Assembly (NCBI RefSeq): GCF_022662375.1
Contig: NZ_JAKNQL010000016.1
Coordinates: forward strand, 62,001-126,000
Reading direction: 5' to 3'
DNA length: 64,000 nt
DNA from: Pseudomonas sp. CROZ-RG-20F-R04-15
GTDB lineage: Bacteria; Pseudomonadota; Gammaproteobacteria; Pseudomonadales; Pseudomonadaceae
Shown: in pieces, positions 46,712 to 55,399 of the stretch
Numbering within the stretch: position 1 is the first letter of the stretch
Layout of the letters: every line of letters begins with the position of its first letter
Position numbers and translations under genes: made by a program
The notes under the pieces: model-generated
Database searches by the model: none
What the model was told of the DNA's origin: nothing
The model's input: the letters and a program-made list of their open reading frames with translations, nothing else

Positions 46712-47086
46712 CAACTGATCTCCACGATATGGAAGCTGAACAGTACACGTCGGACGCAGGCGAATGGCTCGGCAGGACGCTTTTTCGTCGATGCTAACGC
46801 CAATCCACCCGGCACACCCGCCAACGCGATAGTCGGGATTCTGTAGGAGCAGTCTGTAAGACAAACGCTCAATTCATACGCCCGTTTGATTTGGGTACGT
46901 CACCTTCACGGAATTTCCGACAATTGTCAATCGCCCAAAATACGGGTTGAAAAGCGACTTTGCGGTCATTTCTGTAGGACGAAGACCCGCAACACGCATC
47001 TGCATGTGAAGTCATTCATAGAATCAATAGTTAGAAAAGTCGCCCTAATTCGCCGCAGCCATTGTTTAAAGGGCTACGCTGGAGTG
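46712..47086. other. fadBA upstream region
   Basis: 375 bases with no credible coding sequence. It contains the fadB promoter region on the minus strand and, at 46862-46888, a CAAACG-N15-CGTTTG dyad that could be a PsrA target of unusual spacing. The right part precedes the sRNA candidate and includes its promoter. A 73-codon plus-strand frame (46886-47107) has no ribosome site or homology that I recognise. Confidence 0.55.
47074..47080 (+). promoter_or_regulatory. Sigma-S-type -10 box of sRNA candidate
   Basis: CTACGCT fits the RpoS -10 consensus CTAYRCT exactly and has no recognisable -35 box at the right distance, as is common for sigma-S promoters. Confidence 0.55.
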
Positions 47087-47177
47087 ACTGCACGGAGATG
47101 TCGCTGACCGAGTCAACATCAAAAGAGTTTCCGGCCTGCCTGGCCAACCCCGCCCGATGAATCATGTCGGGCTTTTT
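47087..47177 (+). ncRNA. Candidate small RNA between fadB and 47230 gene
   Basis: Transcription from the CTACGCT box would start near 47087 and end at the T run after 47172, giving about 90 nt. Inside are a small hairpin GGCC-TGCCT-GGCC (47133-47145) and a terminal hairpin GCCCGA / TCGGGC (47152-47172) followed by TTTTT. There is no open frame of use on this strand. The layout (stand-alone promoter, structured 3' end, intergenic) is that of a trans-acting, Hfq-type sRNA. I do not recognise it for certain: sigma-S-dependent RgsA is one thought, but its recalled location differs. Confidence 0.6.
47152..47177 (+). terminator. Terminator of sRNA candidate
   Basis: Six GC-rich pairs GCCCGA / TCGGGC, possibly extended by wobble pairs, then TTTTTA. 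Confidence 0.75.
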
Positions 47178-47229
47178 ATTGCGCGTCTGCCGGACGTTTC
47201 ACACCGTTGCAGTGCGAAAAGTCCACGCG

Positions 47230-47667
47230 TCACGCCAGCGCTTTCAGAGTGGCGTCGATATCCTGCAAAACACTGGCTTCGCCCTTCTCGCCCCAATACA
47301 GAGCGATCATCTGCTTGTCCGCCTCGACTTTGAAAACATTGCCCGGCAACTTTTCGAAATGATTGAGCAGCGTTTGATCCTCGCAGACTTCCTGCCACTG
47401 ATTGACCCATACACCCGGCGATTTCTGCCAATAAGTCCAGCAAACAGGCTGCTTGCTCCGACGTGGCCGATGATATTGCGCACAAGGATTCGGCGGCTCT
47501 TGCACCAGCCAGTGCGGCCATTCCTGAGGCGCCAGTTGCATGGCCAGGCCAATGCGCCGCGCCTCCATGCGCAGGGCGATGCGACCGCTTTGCGCGCGCG
47601 ATGGGCGCAACCACGCCAGCGGACTTAAAACCACCAGCAGGATTGACACCACTAACCAGACCGTCAT
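47230..47667 (-). CDS. Hypothetical membrane-anchored protein, 145 aa
   Basis: A 145-residue protein with an N-terminal TM segment (MTVWLVVSILLVVLSPLAWL) and a soluble part containing several Trp and Cys (WTYWQKSPGVWVNQWQEVCE near 80-100). I start at ATG 47667 because the TM begins there; the frame opens at 47697. No domain recognised. A gene of similar size lies between fadBA and the usp gene in PAO1 (PA3016, as recalled), supporting it as real. It converges on the sRNA. Confidence 0.75.
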   Translation of the reverse strand: MTVWLVVSILLVVLSPLAWLRPSRAQSGRIALRMEARRIGLAMQLAPQEWPHWLVQEPPNPCAQYHRPRRSKQPVCWTYWQKSPGVWVNQWQEVCEDQTLLNHFEKLPGNVFKVEADKQMIALYWGEKGEASVLQDIDATLKALA

Positions 47668-47731
47668 ATCTCTATTCCCAATTCTTGGTGAGCGCATTGT
47701 GTCACTTTGGAACCAATGCGCTTGAAACCAG

Positions 47732-47741
47732 CCATACTTAA
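47732..47741 (+). promoter_or_regulatory. Possible sigma-S promoter of usp gene
   Basis: CCATACTTAA, one change from the sigma-S -10 consensus CTATACTTAA, 30 bases before the ATG. It would fit stress-induced expression. Confidence 0.5.
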
Positions 47742-47770
47742 CAATATTGAAACCTCACGAGGAGCACCTC

Positions 47771-48208
47771 ATGCCCTACACCCATATCCTGGTCGCCGTA
47801 GATCTGACTGAAGAGTGCGACCCTGTGATTCACCGCGCCCGCGAGCTGTCGGTGAGCAATAACGCCAAGCTGTCGCTGGTGCATATTGTCGAGCCGATGG
47901 CCATGGCGTTCGGCGGCGACGTGCCAATGGATCTGTCACAACTGCAACAACAGCAGTTCGATCAGGCCAAGGAACGCCTCGAGCGCCTGAAACTCAAGTA
48001 CTCCGAACTCGAAGGCGCCAACTGCCATTTGACCTACGGCCAGCCGCGTCAGGAAATCCATCATTTCGCCAAGGAACAGCAATGCGATCTGATCGTGGTC
48101 GGCAGTCATGGCCGTCACGGTCTGGCCTTGTTGCTAGGCTCCACTGCGAATGACGTACTGCACGGTGCGCCATGCGATGTATTAGCGGTACACCTGGTCA
48201 AACGCTGA
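47771..48208 (+). CDS. Universal stress protein (UspA family)
   Basis: A 145-residue single-domain Usp. It starts YTHILVAVDLTEECDPVIHRA at residue 3 and ends with the ATP-binding type motif GSHGRHGLALLLGST near 115-129, so the G-2X-G-9X-G(S/T) nucleotide site is intact. ATG 47771 follows GAGGAGCACC. It is a monocistronic gene, followed by a REPIN and a strong terminator. A sigma-S-like -10 lies upstream, which fits the usual stationary-phase control of usp genes. Confidence 0.93.
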   Translation: MPYTHILVAVDLTEECDPVIHRARELSVSNNAKLSLVHIVEPMAMAFGGDVPMDLSQLQQQQFDQAKERLERLKLKYSELEGANCHLTYGQPRQEIHHFAKEQQCDLIVVGSHGRHGLALLLGSTANDVLHGAPCDVLAVHLVKR

Positions 48209-48220
48209 AACACTGATCAT

Positions 48221-48312
48221 TGTGGGAGCGAGCCTGCTCGCGAAGGCGTCGGCACATTCAGCATTAATGCCGCCTGACACATCGCATTCGCGAGCAGGCT
48301 CACTCCTGCAAG
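48221..48312. repeat. REPIN (two inverted REP units)
   Basis: TGTGGGAGCGAGCCTGCTCG at 48221 and an inverse copy at 48288-48312, which carries base changes (CTCACTCCTGC instead of CTCGCTCCCAC). Confidence 0.9.
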
Positions 48313-48331
48313 GGAACTGCGTTTACATATG

Positions 48332-48367
48332 AAAAGCCCGGCGTTCATCACTGAACGCCGGGCTTTT
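48332..48367. terminator. Bidirectional terminator between usp and uup
   Basis: Stem AAAAGCCCGGCGTTCA / TGAACGCCGGGCTTTT, loop TCAC, T runs on both strands. It serves convergent genes. Confidence 0.94.
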
Positions 48368-48382
48368 TTACACCAGGATCAA

Positions 48383-50305
48383 TCAGGCATCCAGCTCGGC
48401 CCAACGCTCCAGCAACGCATCCAGCTCAGCCTGCAACTGCTCCAGCGAAGCAATCACCTTGGCCGTTTCAGCCGCAGGACGCTGATAGAAACCGGCTTCA
48501 GCCATCTCGGCTTCCACGGCAGCAATCTGCTGTTCCTTGGCGTCGATATCGCCCGGCAACGCTTCCAGCTCGCGTTGCAGCTTGTAGCTGAGCTTCTTCT
48601 TGGCGGCCGGGGCAGCCGCCGCAGGCGCGGCAACCACAGCAGGTTCGGCAGTGACCACCGCCGAATTCAGGTCAGCCTTGCCGGATTTGCTTTCGGTTAC
48701 GCCCAGCAGACGCGGCGAACCGCCCTGACGGATCCAGTCCTGATAACCACCGACGTATTCACGCACCTTGCCTTCACCTTCGAAGACCAGAGTACTGGTG
48801 ACCACGTTGTCGAGGAATGCCCGGTCGTGGCTGACCATCAGCACGGTGCCATTAAAGGTCAACAGCACTTCTTCAAGCAGCTCGAGGGTTTCCACGTCGA
48901 GGTCGTTGGTCGGTTCGTCGAGTACCAGCAGGTTCGCCGGTTTGCTGAACAGTTTGGCCAGCAACAAGCGCGCACGCTCGCCACCCGACAGCGCCTTGAC
49001 TGGCGTGCGGGCACGCTGCGGGCTGAACAGGAAGTCGCCGAGGTAGCTCAGCACGTGTCGGCTCTGACCGTCGATATCGATGAAGTCGCGACCTTCGGCG
49101 ACGTTGTCGATCACGGTTTTTTCCAGATCCAGCTGATGGCGCAACTGGTCGAAGTAAGCCACGTCGATCCGCGTGCCCTCTTCCACTTTGCCGCTGGTCG
49201 GTTGCAGACCGCTGAGCATCAGTTTCAGCAGCGTGGTCTTGCCGGTACCGTTGGCGCCGAGCAGACCAATACGGTCGCCGCGCGTCAGCACCATCGAGAA
49301 GTCCTTGATCAGGAACGGGCCGCCCGGGTGAGCGAAACTCACGTTCTCAAGGACCATCACCTGCTTGCCGGACTTGTCGGCAGTGTCCAGCTGAATGTTG
49401 GCCTTGCCGGTGCGCTCACGACGTTCGCTACGCTCAACGCGCAGGGCTTTCAGGGCGCGGACGCGGCCTTCGTTGCGGGTGCGGCGCGCCTTGATGCCCT
49501 GGCGGATCCAGACTTCTTCCTGGGCCAGTTTCTTGTCGAACAGCGCGTTGGCGGTTTCTTCAGCGGCCAGCGCGGCTTCTTTGTGCACAAGGAAACTGGC
49601 GTAGTCGCCGTTCCAGTCGATCAGGCCGCCGCGATCCAGTTCGAGGATGCGCGTGGCGAGGTTTTGCAGAAAGGAACGGTCGTGCGTGATGAACAGCACG
49701 GCGCCCTGGAAATCTTTCAGGGCTTCTTCGAGCCAGGCAATCGCACCGATGTCCAGGTGGTTGGTTGGTTCGTCGAGCAGCAGCAGATCCGGCTCGGACA
49801 CCAGCGCCTGTGCCAGCAGCACGCGACGACGCCAGCCGCCGGACAACTGGGCGAGAGTCTTGTCGGCCGGCAGTTGCAGACGGCTCAAGGTGCTTTCGAC
49901 CAGAGTCTGCAAGCGCCAGCCATCACGGGCTTCGAGGTCTTGCTGAACGTGCATCAGCTTGTTCAGGTCTTCTTCCGTGACGCAGTTCTGCGCGAGGTGA
50001 TGGTACTCGGCGAGCAACGCACCCACGCCATCAAGGCCTTCAGCGACCACGTCGAACACCGTCCGATCGTCGGCCACTGGCAATTCTTGCGGCAATTCGC
50101 CAATTTTCAGACCGGGGGCACGCCATACCGAGCCTTCATCGGGCTTCTGGTCGCCCTTGACCAGTTTCATCATGCTGGACTTGCCAGTGCCGTTGCGGCC
50201 GATGATGCACACCCGCTCACCACGGGCGATCTGCCAGGACACCTTGTCCAACAACGGCATAGCGCCGAACGCAAGGGACACATCGCTGAATTTGAGCAGG
50301 GTCAT
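48383..50305 (-). CDS. uup: ABC-F ATPase Uup
   Basis: A soluble tandem ATPase of 640 residues. The first ABC domain has Walker A GRNGTGKSSMMK near 35 and the signature LSGGWRRRVLLAQAL; the second has GANGTGKTTLLK near 348 and LSGGERARLLLAKL. The ABC-F linker DRSFL...YASFLVHKEAALAAEE is between them. The C-terminal coiled coil (LSYKLQRELEALPGDIDAKEQ, past 570) is the DNA- or ribosome-binding tail typical of Uup. Roles proposed for Uup are in ribosome-associated and replication-intermediate maintenance. ATG 50305 is used; a start 27 bases upstream is less likely. It is divergent from slt. Confidence 0.92.
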   Translation of the reverse strand: MTLLKFSDVSLAFGAMPLLDKVSWQIARGERVCIIGRNGTGKSSMMKLVKGDQKPDEGSVWRAPGLKIGELPQELPVADDRTVFDVVAEGLDGVGALLAEYHHLAQNCVTEEDLNKLMHVQQDLEARDGWRLQTLVESTLSRLQLPADKTLAQLSGGWRRRVLLAQALVSEPDLLLLDEPTNHLDIGAIAWLEEALKDFQGAVLFITHDRSFLQNLATRILELDRGGLIDWNGDYASFLVHKEAALAAEETANALFDKKLAQEEVWIRQGIKARRTRNEGRVRALKALRVERSERRERTGKANIQLDTADKSGKQVMVLENVSFAHPGGPFLIKDFSMVLTRGDRIGLLGANGTGKTTLLKLMLSGLQPTSGKVEEGTRIDVAYFDQLRHQLDLEKTVIDNVAEGRDFIDIDGQSRHVLSYLGDFLFSPQRARTPVKALSGGERARLLLAKLFSKPANLLVLDEPTNDLDVETLELLEEVLLTFNGTVLMVSHDRAFLDNVVTSTLVFEGEGKVREYVGGYQDWIRQGGSPRLLGVTESKSGKADLNSAVVTAEPAVVAAPAAAAPAAKKKLSYKLQRELEALPGDIDAKEQQIAAVEAEMAEAGFYQRPAAETAKVIASLEQLQAELDALLERWAELDA

Positions 50306-50519
50306 GAGCTTCTCCAAAAACCGGGCGCGCATTCTACCTGAGTTAGGGCTTCAGCAGGCCGGCAATTTGTCTGTCGAAGCACTCTGCACAACATTTGTTG
50401 CGAACTTGTGCTGCGAGGCCGGCAAAGCTTTCGCCGCTTGCTGGCAAAAGGCTAAGCTACAGACAATTCAGTGCTGACCGAGGTCGGCACTTGTCATGAT
50501 TTCTCTGCCCGGATGTCTC

Positions 50520-52448
50520 ATGCGCAGTCGCCTTTTCAGTGTCTTGTCCTGTTTGCTACTTACCGCCGCTGCCGTTCAATCCGCCCAGGCGGTGGACCTG
50601 TCCACCCAACGCCAGTATTACGATGAAGCCAAGCGCGCGCTGGCCAAGGGTGATACCGGCCCGTATTTCCGTTACAGCCAGGCGCTGGCCGATTATCCGC
50701 TGGAACCGTATCTGGCCTACGACGAACTGACCGCGCGCCTGAAAACCGCGAGCAACGCGGAAATCGAGAAGTTCCTCGCCGAACACGGTGACCTGCCCCA
50801 GGCCAACTGGATGAAGCTGCGCTGGTTGCGCTGGCTCGCCGACCGTGGTGACTGGGCAACCTTCGTCAAATATTACGACCCGAAACTCAACTTCACTGAA
50901 CTGGACTGCCTCAACGCGCAGTACCAGATCAGCAGCAACCATAAGGCCGAGGGGTACGCCAATGCTGAAAAGCTCTGGCTGACCGGCAAATCACAACCCG
51001 CCGCGTGTGACGCGCTGTTCGGCATCTGGGCAGCCGATGGCCAGCTCACTGAACAGAAACGCTGGGAGCGCACCAAGCTTGCCGCTCAGGCCCGCAACTA
51101 TCCACTGGCTAACAGCCTGGTCAACGGCTTGACCACCCTCGCCCCGCGCGGTCGTTTGCTGGTCGATGTCGCGCAGAAACCCGAGCTGCTCAATCAGCCT
51201 TCGCGTTTCACCCCGGCCGATGAGCCGATGTCCGACGTGGTCAGCCTCGGTCTGCGCCGCTTGGCCCGTCAGGACCCGGACAAGGCCATGGCCCTGCTCG
51301 ACGGTTACGCCAGCAGCATGCACTTCTCCCGCGATGAAAAAGTCGCGATCGCCCGGGAAATCGGTCTGACCCTCGCCCGGCGTTTCGACAGCCGCGCGCT
51401 GGATGTGATGACCAAATACGACCCGGAACTGCGCGACAACACTGTCTCGGAATGGCGTCTGCGCCTGTTGCTGCGTCTGGCCCGCTGGGACGATGCCTAT
51501 CAGTTGACCCGCCGGTTGCCGCAGGATCTGGCCACCACCAACCGCTGGCGCTACTGGCAGGCGCGCAGTCTGGAACTGGCCCAGCCGCAGAACCCGGAAG
51601 CGCAAACGCTGTACAAAAACCTTGCGCGCGAACGTGACTTCTACGGTTTCCTCGCCGCCGACCGCTCGCAATCGCCGTACTCGCTGAACAACAAGCCACT
51701 GGTGCTCAGCCAGGCGCTGATCAACAAGGTGCGCAACACCCCGGGCGTACGCCGCGCGCTGGAATTCCATGCTCGCGGGCAGATCGTCGACGGGCGCCGC
51801 GAGTGGTATCACGTCAGCCGCCATTTCAGCCGCGATGAGATGGTTGCCCAGGCGAAACTGGCTTATGACCTGAAATGGTACTTCCCGGCGATCCGCACCA
51901 TCAGTCAGGCGCAGTACTGGGACGATCTGGATATCCGCTTCCCGATGGCCCACCGCGAAACTCTCGTGCGTGAAGCCAAGGTTCGCGGCCTGCATTCGAG
52001 CTGGGTGTTTGCCATCACCCGCCAGGAAAGCGCCTTCATGGACGACGCGCGCTCCGGCGTCGGCGCCAGCGGCCTGATGCAACTGATGCCCGGCACCGCC
52101 AAGGAAACCGCGCGCAAGTTCAGCATCCCGCTGGCCTCGCCGCAACAGGTGCTGGATCCGGACAAGAACATCCAGCTCGGCGCCGCTTACCTGAGCCAGG
52201 TGCACAGCCAGTTCAACGGCAACCGCGTCCTCGCCTCCGCCGCCTACAACGCCGGACCGGGTCGCGTGCGCCAATGGCTGCGCGGCGCCGATCACCTGAG
52301 CTTCGACGTGTGGGTGGAAAGCATCCCGTTCGACGAAACCCGTCAATACGTGCAGAACGTGTTGTCGTACTCGGTAATCTACGGCCAGAAGCTCAACTCG
52401 CCGCAGCCGCTGGTGGATTGGCATGAGCGGTATTTTGATGATCAGTGA
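50520..52448 (+). CDS. slt: Soluble lytic murein transglycosylase
   Basis: Periplasmic enzyme that cleaves peptidoglycan glycans to 1,6-anhydro-MurNAc ends, the substrates of NagZ recycling. The 642-residue chain begins with a signal peptide (MRSRLFSVLSCLLLTAAAVQSAQA). The U-shaped superhelical domain covers about 30-440 and the lysozyme-like domain follows: AITRQESAFMDDARSGVGA near 499 with catalytic Glu near 503, GLMQLMPGTAKETA, NIQLGAAYLSQV and ASAAYNAGPGRVRQWL. ATG 50520 keeps the signal peptide at the N-terminus; a frame start at 50496 adds eight residues. A strong terminator follows. Confidence 0.96.
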   Translation: MRSRLFSVLSCLLLTAAAVQSAQAVDLSTQRQYYDEAKRALAKGDTGPYFRYSQALADYPLEPYLAYDELTARLKTASNAEIEKFLAEHGDLPQANWMKLRWLRWLADRGDWATFVKYYDPKLNFTELDCLNAQYQISSNHKAEGYANAEKLWLTGKSQPAACDALFGIWAADGQLTEQKRWERTKLAAQARNYPLANSLVNGLTTLAPRGRLLVDVAQKPELLNQPSRFTPADEPMSDVVSLGLRRLARQDPDKAMALLDGYASSMHFSRDEKVAIAREIGLTLARRFDSRALDVMTKYDPELRDNTVSEWRLRLLLRLARWDDAYQLTRRLPQDLATTNRWRYWQARSLELAQPQNPEAQTLYKNLARERDFYGFLAADRSQSPYSLNNKPLVLSQALINKVRNTPGVRRALEFHARGQIVDGRREWYHVSRHFSRDEMVAQAKLAYDLKWYFPAIRTISQAQYWDDLDIRFPMAHRETLVREAKVRGLHSSWVFAITRQESAFMDDARSGVGASGLMQLMPGTAKETARKFSIPLASPQQVLDPDKNIQLGAAYLSQVHSQFNGNRVLASAAYNAGPGRVRQWLRGADHLSFDVWVESIPFDETRQYVQNVLSYSVIYGQKLNSPQPLVDWHERYFDDQ

Positions 52449-52471
52449 TCACGCGGCTGACGCCGAGTAAC

Positions 52472-52507
52472 AAAAAATGCCCGTATCGCGAGATACGGGC
52501 ATTTTTT
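52472..52507. terminator. Terminator between slt and fic gene
   Basis: Sixteen-pair stem AAAAAATGCCCGTATC / GATACGGGCATTTTTT with loop GCGA; works in both directions. Confidence 0.95.
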
Positions 52508-52528
52508 ATTGAGCTGTCGGCTGCGGAC

Positions 52529-53557
52529 TTAACACTGCGACTTTTTAACCATCATTTTGCCAAGTTGGGTAAGCCGATATTTCTGGGTTGGATTCTTGGG
52601 TGATTGAGGATCGGTCATTTCGATCATTCCAGCGGTTAAGGCCGGCTTGAGATAGTTGGATCTGAACGTAGCCTTGTGGACCAGGCTCATCTCTGCCATC
52701 AGATCACTGATCCTCAAAGAACGGGGTCCCAGAGTTGACAATAATCTTGCTACTAGGTCGGTTACTGAGTCGGTTACTAGGTCGATCGCTGACTCATTAG
52801 CGATGGCTTCACGCAACGAAACATTCAGCGCATGCAGCATGTACTCGACGAAAGGCGTTGACTCTCCCTTTCGGTCAGCAGCAGACAAGGCAGAGTAATA
52901 GGCATCCTGCTCTTCTCGAATAACTGCTTCGACCGGCAAATACGCCAGGACCGGGCGCCATTGGCTCAATATCAATGTTTGCCAAAGCCGTCCCATTCGC
53001 CCGTTTCCATCAGCAAACGGATGGATGAACTCGAACTCATAGTGGAATACGCAACTGATGATCAGCGGATGCCATTCAGAGCGCACTAGCCATGCCAGTA
53101 AGTCATCCATCAGCGGTGATATGCGGCTCGGAGGCGGCGCCATATGAACCAGTTGTTCTCCGCGATAAATCCCCACACCCGCTCGACGAAAGTGCCCGCA
53201 CTCGTCAATTAGCCCATGCATCAACAACTCATGCGCTTGAAGCAGGTCAGCCCGGTTGTCAGGCTGCCATTGCGGCATGGTTTCATACGCTGTAAATGCA
53301 TTGCGCACTTCTTGAATTTCCTTGGGCAAACCTAAAACCCGTTGCCCGGCGAGCACTGCGGTTACCTGCTCGACACTCAATGAATTGTTTTCGATTGCCA
53401 AAGAGGCCTGAATCGTACGGATACGATTGCCTCGGCGCAGATGAGGCGTCTGCCGACTATCTCCCCCAGCCGAAAGCTGACCGATTTGCTCGCTGATTTC
53501 GGCGATCAACGCAATCATTCGTGTGGTTAGGGTCAACGGCGGTTGGTAACGGCTCAT
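52529..53557 (-). CDS. Fic-domain protein with autoinhibitory motif
   Basis: A 342-residue Fic protein, an enzyme family that usually AMPylates target proteins. The active-site motif FIHPFADGNGRMGR is near 181-194 (catalytic His near 183). An inhibitory helix SLAIENNSLS near 52-61 precedes the core (class II arrangement, N-terminal), so basal activity is likely blocked. The C-terminus (about 270-342) resembles a winged helix (LMAEMSLVHKATFRSNYLKPAL), as in Fic/DNA-binding fusions. The DNA for IDLV-TDSV-TDLV carries three 12-base tandem repeats at 52752-52787. Start ATG 53557. No antitoxin gene is adjacent. It looks accessory relative to its neighbours. Confidence 0.9.
   Translation of the reverse strand: MSRYQPPLTLTTRMIALIAEISEQIGQLSAGGDSRQTPHLRRGNRIRTIQASLAIENNSLSVEQVTAVLAGQRVLGLPKEIQEVRNAFTAYETMPQWQPDNRADLLQAHELLMHGLIDECGHFRRAGVGIYRGEQLVHMAPPPSRISPLMDDLLAWLVRSEWHPLIISCVFHYEFEFIHPFADGNGRMGRLWQTLILSQWRPVLAYLPVEAVIREEQDAYYSALSAADRKGESTPFVEYMLHALNVSLREAIANESAIDLVTDSVTDLVARLLSTLGPRSLRISDLMAEMSLVHKATFRSNYLKPALTAGMIEMTDPQSPKNPTQKYRLTQLGKMMVKKSQC
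52752..52787. repeat. Three 12-base tandem repeats within the fic gene
   Basis: ACTAGGTCGGTT, ACTGAGTCGGTT and ACTAGGTCGATC in direct succession. They encode IDLV-TDSV-TDLV in the helical segment between the Fic core and the C-terminal domain, and keep the frame. Confidence 0.85.
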
Positions 53558-53614
53558 GTCCTCATCCAGGCATTCCAAACAGGCCGCCATAATGCCCGAT
53601 ACGAGAAGTGTTCA

Positions 53615-55399
53615 TCAGACTTGATCAACCGTTACTTTTCCATCATTGAACTGCAACGCCGCCAACCGTGCATACAGCGGATTGTTGGCAATCAGTTCCT
53701 GATGAGTACCAATGGCCACAAGCTTGCCCTGATCCATCACTGCAATCCGGTCAGCGTTTTTCACCGTGGCCAGTCGATGCGCGATCACCAGCGTGGTGCG
53801 GTTCTGCATCAGGCTCGGCAGCGCTTCCTGAATCAGGTGTTCGCTCTGCGCATCGAGGGCGCTGGTGGCTTCGTCCAGCAGCAGGATTGGCGCGTCGACC
53901 AGTAACGCCCGGGCGATCGCCAGACGCTGACGCTGGCCACCAGAAAGGCCGAGGCCACCATCGCCGAGATGAGTCTGGTAACCGTTGGGCATTTTCTCGA
54001 TGAAGTCGTGAGCGTGAGCAATTCTTGCCGCTTCCTTGACTTGCTCCAGTGTCGCCCCCGGATTGCCGTACCGAATGTTCTCTTCAACGCTGCCGAAAAA
54101 CAGCGCCGGCGACTGCGAGACCAAAGCGAAGTGACGGCGCAGATCCAGCGGATCAAGGCTGGTCAGCGGCACGCCATCGATGAGGATCTGCCCTTCCAGC
54201 GGGTCATAAAATCGCAACAGCAAGTCATACACGGTGGACTTGCCGGCACCGGACGGCCCCACCAGCGCCAGTGTCTCTCCGGCCCGGATGGTCAGATTCA
54301 AGCCGTTGACGGCGTAGCTTTCAGGACGCGAAGGGTAGGAAAACCGCACTTCCTGCAATTGCAGCTCGCCGCGCACGCGCTGCGGCAAGGTCACCAGCCC
54401 GGTGGTGGGCGGCTGGATGATGTTTTCCGACCCCAGCAGTTCGGCGATGCGCTCGGCGGCACCTGCCGCGCGTTGCAGTTCGCCAATCACCTCACTCAAG
54501 GTGCCGATCGCGCTGCCGACGATCAGACTGTAGAAAACAAACGCCGCCAGTTCACCACCGGTGATGCGCCCGGCAATCACGTCCATGCCGCCGACCCACA
54601 ACATTACCGCCACCGCGCCGAGCACCAGCACGATCACCATGGTGATCATCCACGAGCGCTGGAAGATGCGTTTGCGTGCCGTGTCGAAGGCATCCTCTAC
54701 GGTTGTCGCAAAACGGCGCTCATCCTGGACCTGGTGGTTGTAGGCCTGCACGGTTTTGATCTGGCCGAGGGTTTCCGACACATAGCTGCCGATATCGGCG
54801 ACCCGGTCCTGGCTCAATCGCGACAGATTGCGCACGCGCCGGCCGAAAATCAGGATCGGTGCCACCACGAACGGCAAGGCAATCACCACGATGCTGGTGA
54901 GTTTCGCATTGGTCACGAACAACAGGATGACACCGCCAATGACCATCAGCAGGTTGCGCAGAAACATCGACAACGATGAGCCGATCACCGACTGCAGCAG
55001 CGTTGTGTCGGCGGTCAGCCGCGACTGGATCTCCGAACTGCGGTTGTTCTCATAGAAACCGGGGTGCAGATAAACCAGATGGTTGAACACCTCGCGGCGA
55101 ATATCGGCCACGCAACGCTCGCCGATCCACGACACCCAGTAAAACCGCGCGAACGTACCGACGGCCAAGCCCAGCACCATCAACATGAAAATGCCAATGC
55201 TTTGATTGAGTTGATGCGGCGACTGGGTCATGAAGCCGCGGTCGACCAACAGTTTGATCCCCTGCCCCATCGACAGCGTGACGGCAGCGGTAACGATCAA
55301 CGCCAGCAGCGCACCGATGACCTGCCAGCGATAAGGGGCCAGAAATCGGCTGGTCAGACGCAGGGCGCGCCGGTGCCTGGAAGAAAGCTTCGGGGTCAT
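53615..55399 (-). CDS. MsbA-type ABC exporter (fused TM-ATPase)
   Basis: A 594-residue half-transporter acting as a dimer in the inner membrane. Six TM helices occupy about 20-310 (for example RWQVIGALLALIVTAAVTL and SMFLRNLLMVIGGVILLFV). The ATPase has Walker A LVGPSGAGKSTVYDLL near 378, Q loop SQSPALFFGS, signature LSGGQRQRLAIARAL near 483, Walker B ILLLDEATSALD near 506 and switch His in IAHRLATVKN. Related proteins export lipid or drugs; the PAO1 relative is unnamed as far as I recall. It lies 58 bases from the fic gene, on the same strand. Confidence 0.92.
   Translation of the reverse strand: MTPKLSSRHRRALRLTSRFLAPYRWQVIGALLALIVTAAVTLSMGQGIKLLVDRGFMTQSPHQLNQSIGIFMLMVLGLAVGTFARFYWVSWIGERCVADIRREVFNHLVYLHPGFYENNRSSEIQSRLTADTTLLQSVIGSSLSMFLRNLLMVIGGVILLFVTNAKLTSIVVIALPFVVAPILIFGRRVRNLSRLSQDRVADIGSYVSETLGQIKTVQAYNHQVQDERRFATTVEDAFDTARKRIFQRSWMITMVIVLVLGAVAVMLWVGGMDVIAGRITGGELAAFVFYSLIVGSAIGTLSEVIGELQRAAGAAERIAELLGSENIIQPPTTGLVTLPQRVRGELQLQEVRFSYPSRPESYAVNGLNLTIRAGETLALVGPSGAGKSTVYDLLLRFYDPLEGQILIDGVPLTSLDPLDLRRHFALVSQSPALFFGSVEENIRYGNPGATLEQVKEAARIAHAHDFIEKMPNGYQTHLGDGGLGLSGGQRQRLAIARALLVDAPILLLDEATSALDAQSEHLIQEALPSLMQNRTTLVIAHRLATVKNADRIAVMDQGKLVAIGTHQELIANNPLYARLAALQFNDGKVTVDQV

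Noticed and set aside
46886..47107. 73-codon plus-strand frame in the fadB upstream region
   Set aside because: No ribosome site or similarity recognised, and it overlaps the sRNA promoter and 5' end.
52529..53557. Fic gene as part of a toxin-antitoxin module
   Set aside because: No small antitoxin gene is next to it, and the inhibitory motif is inside the same chain.
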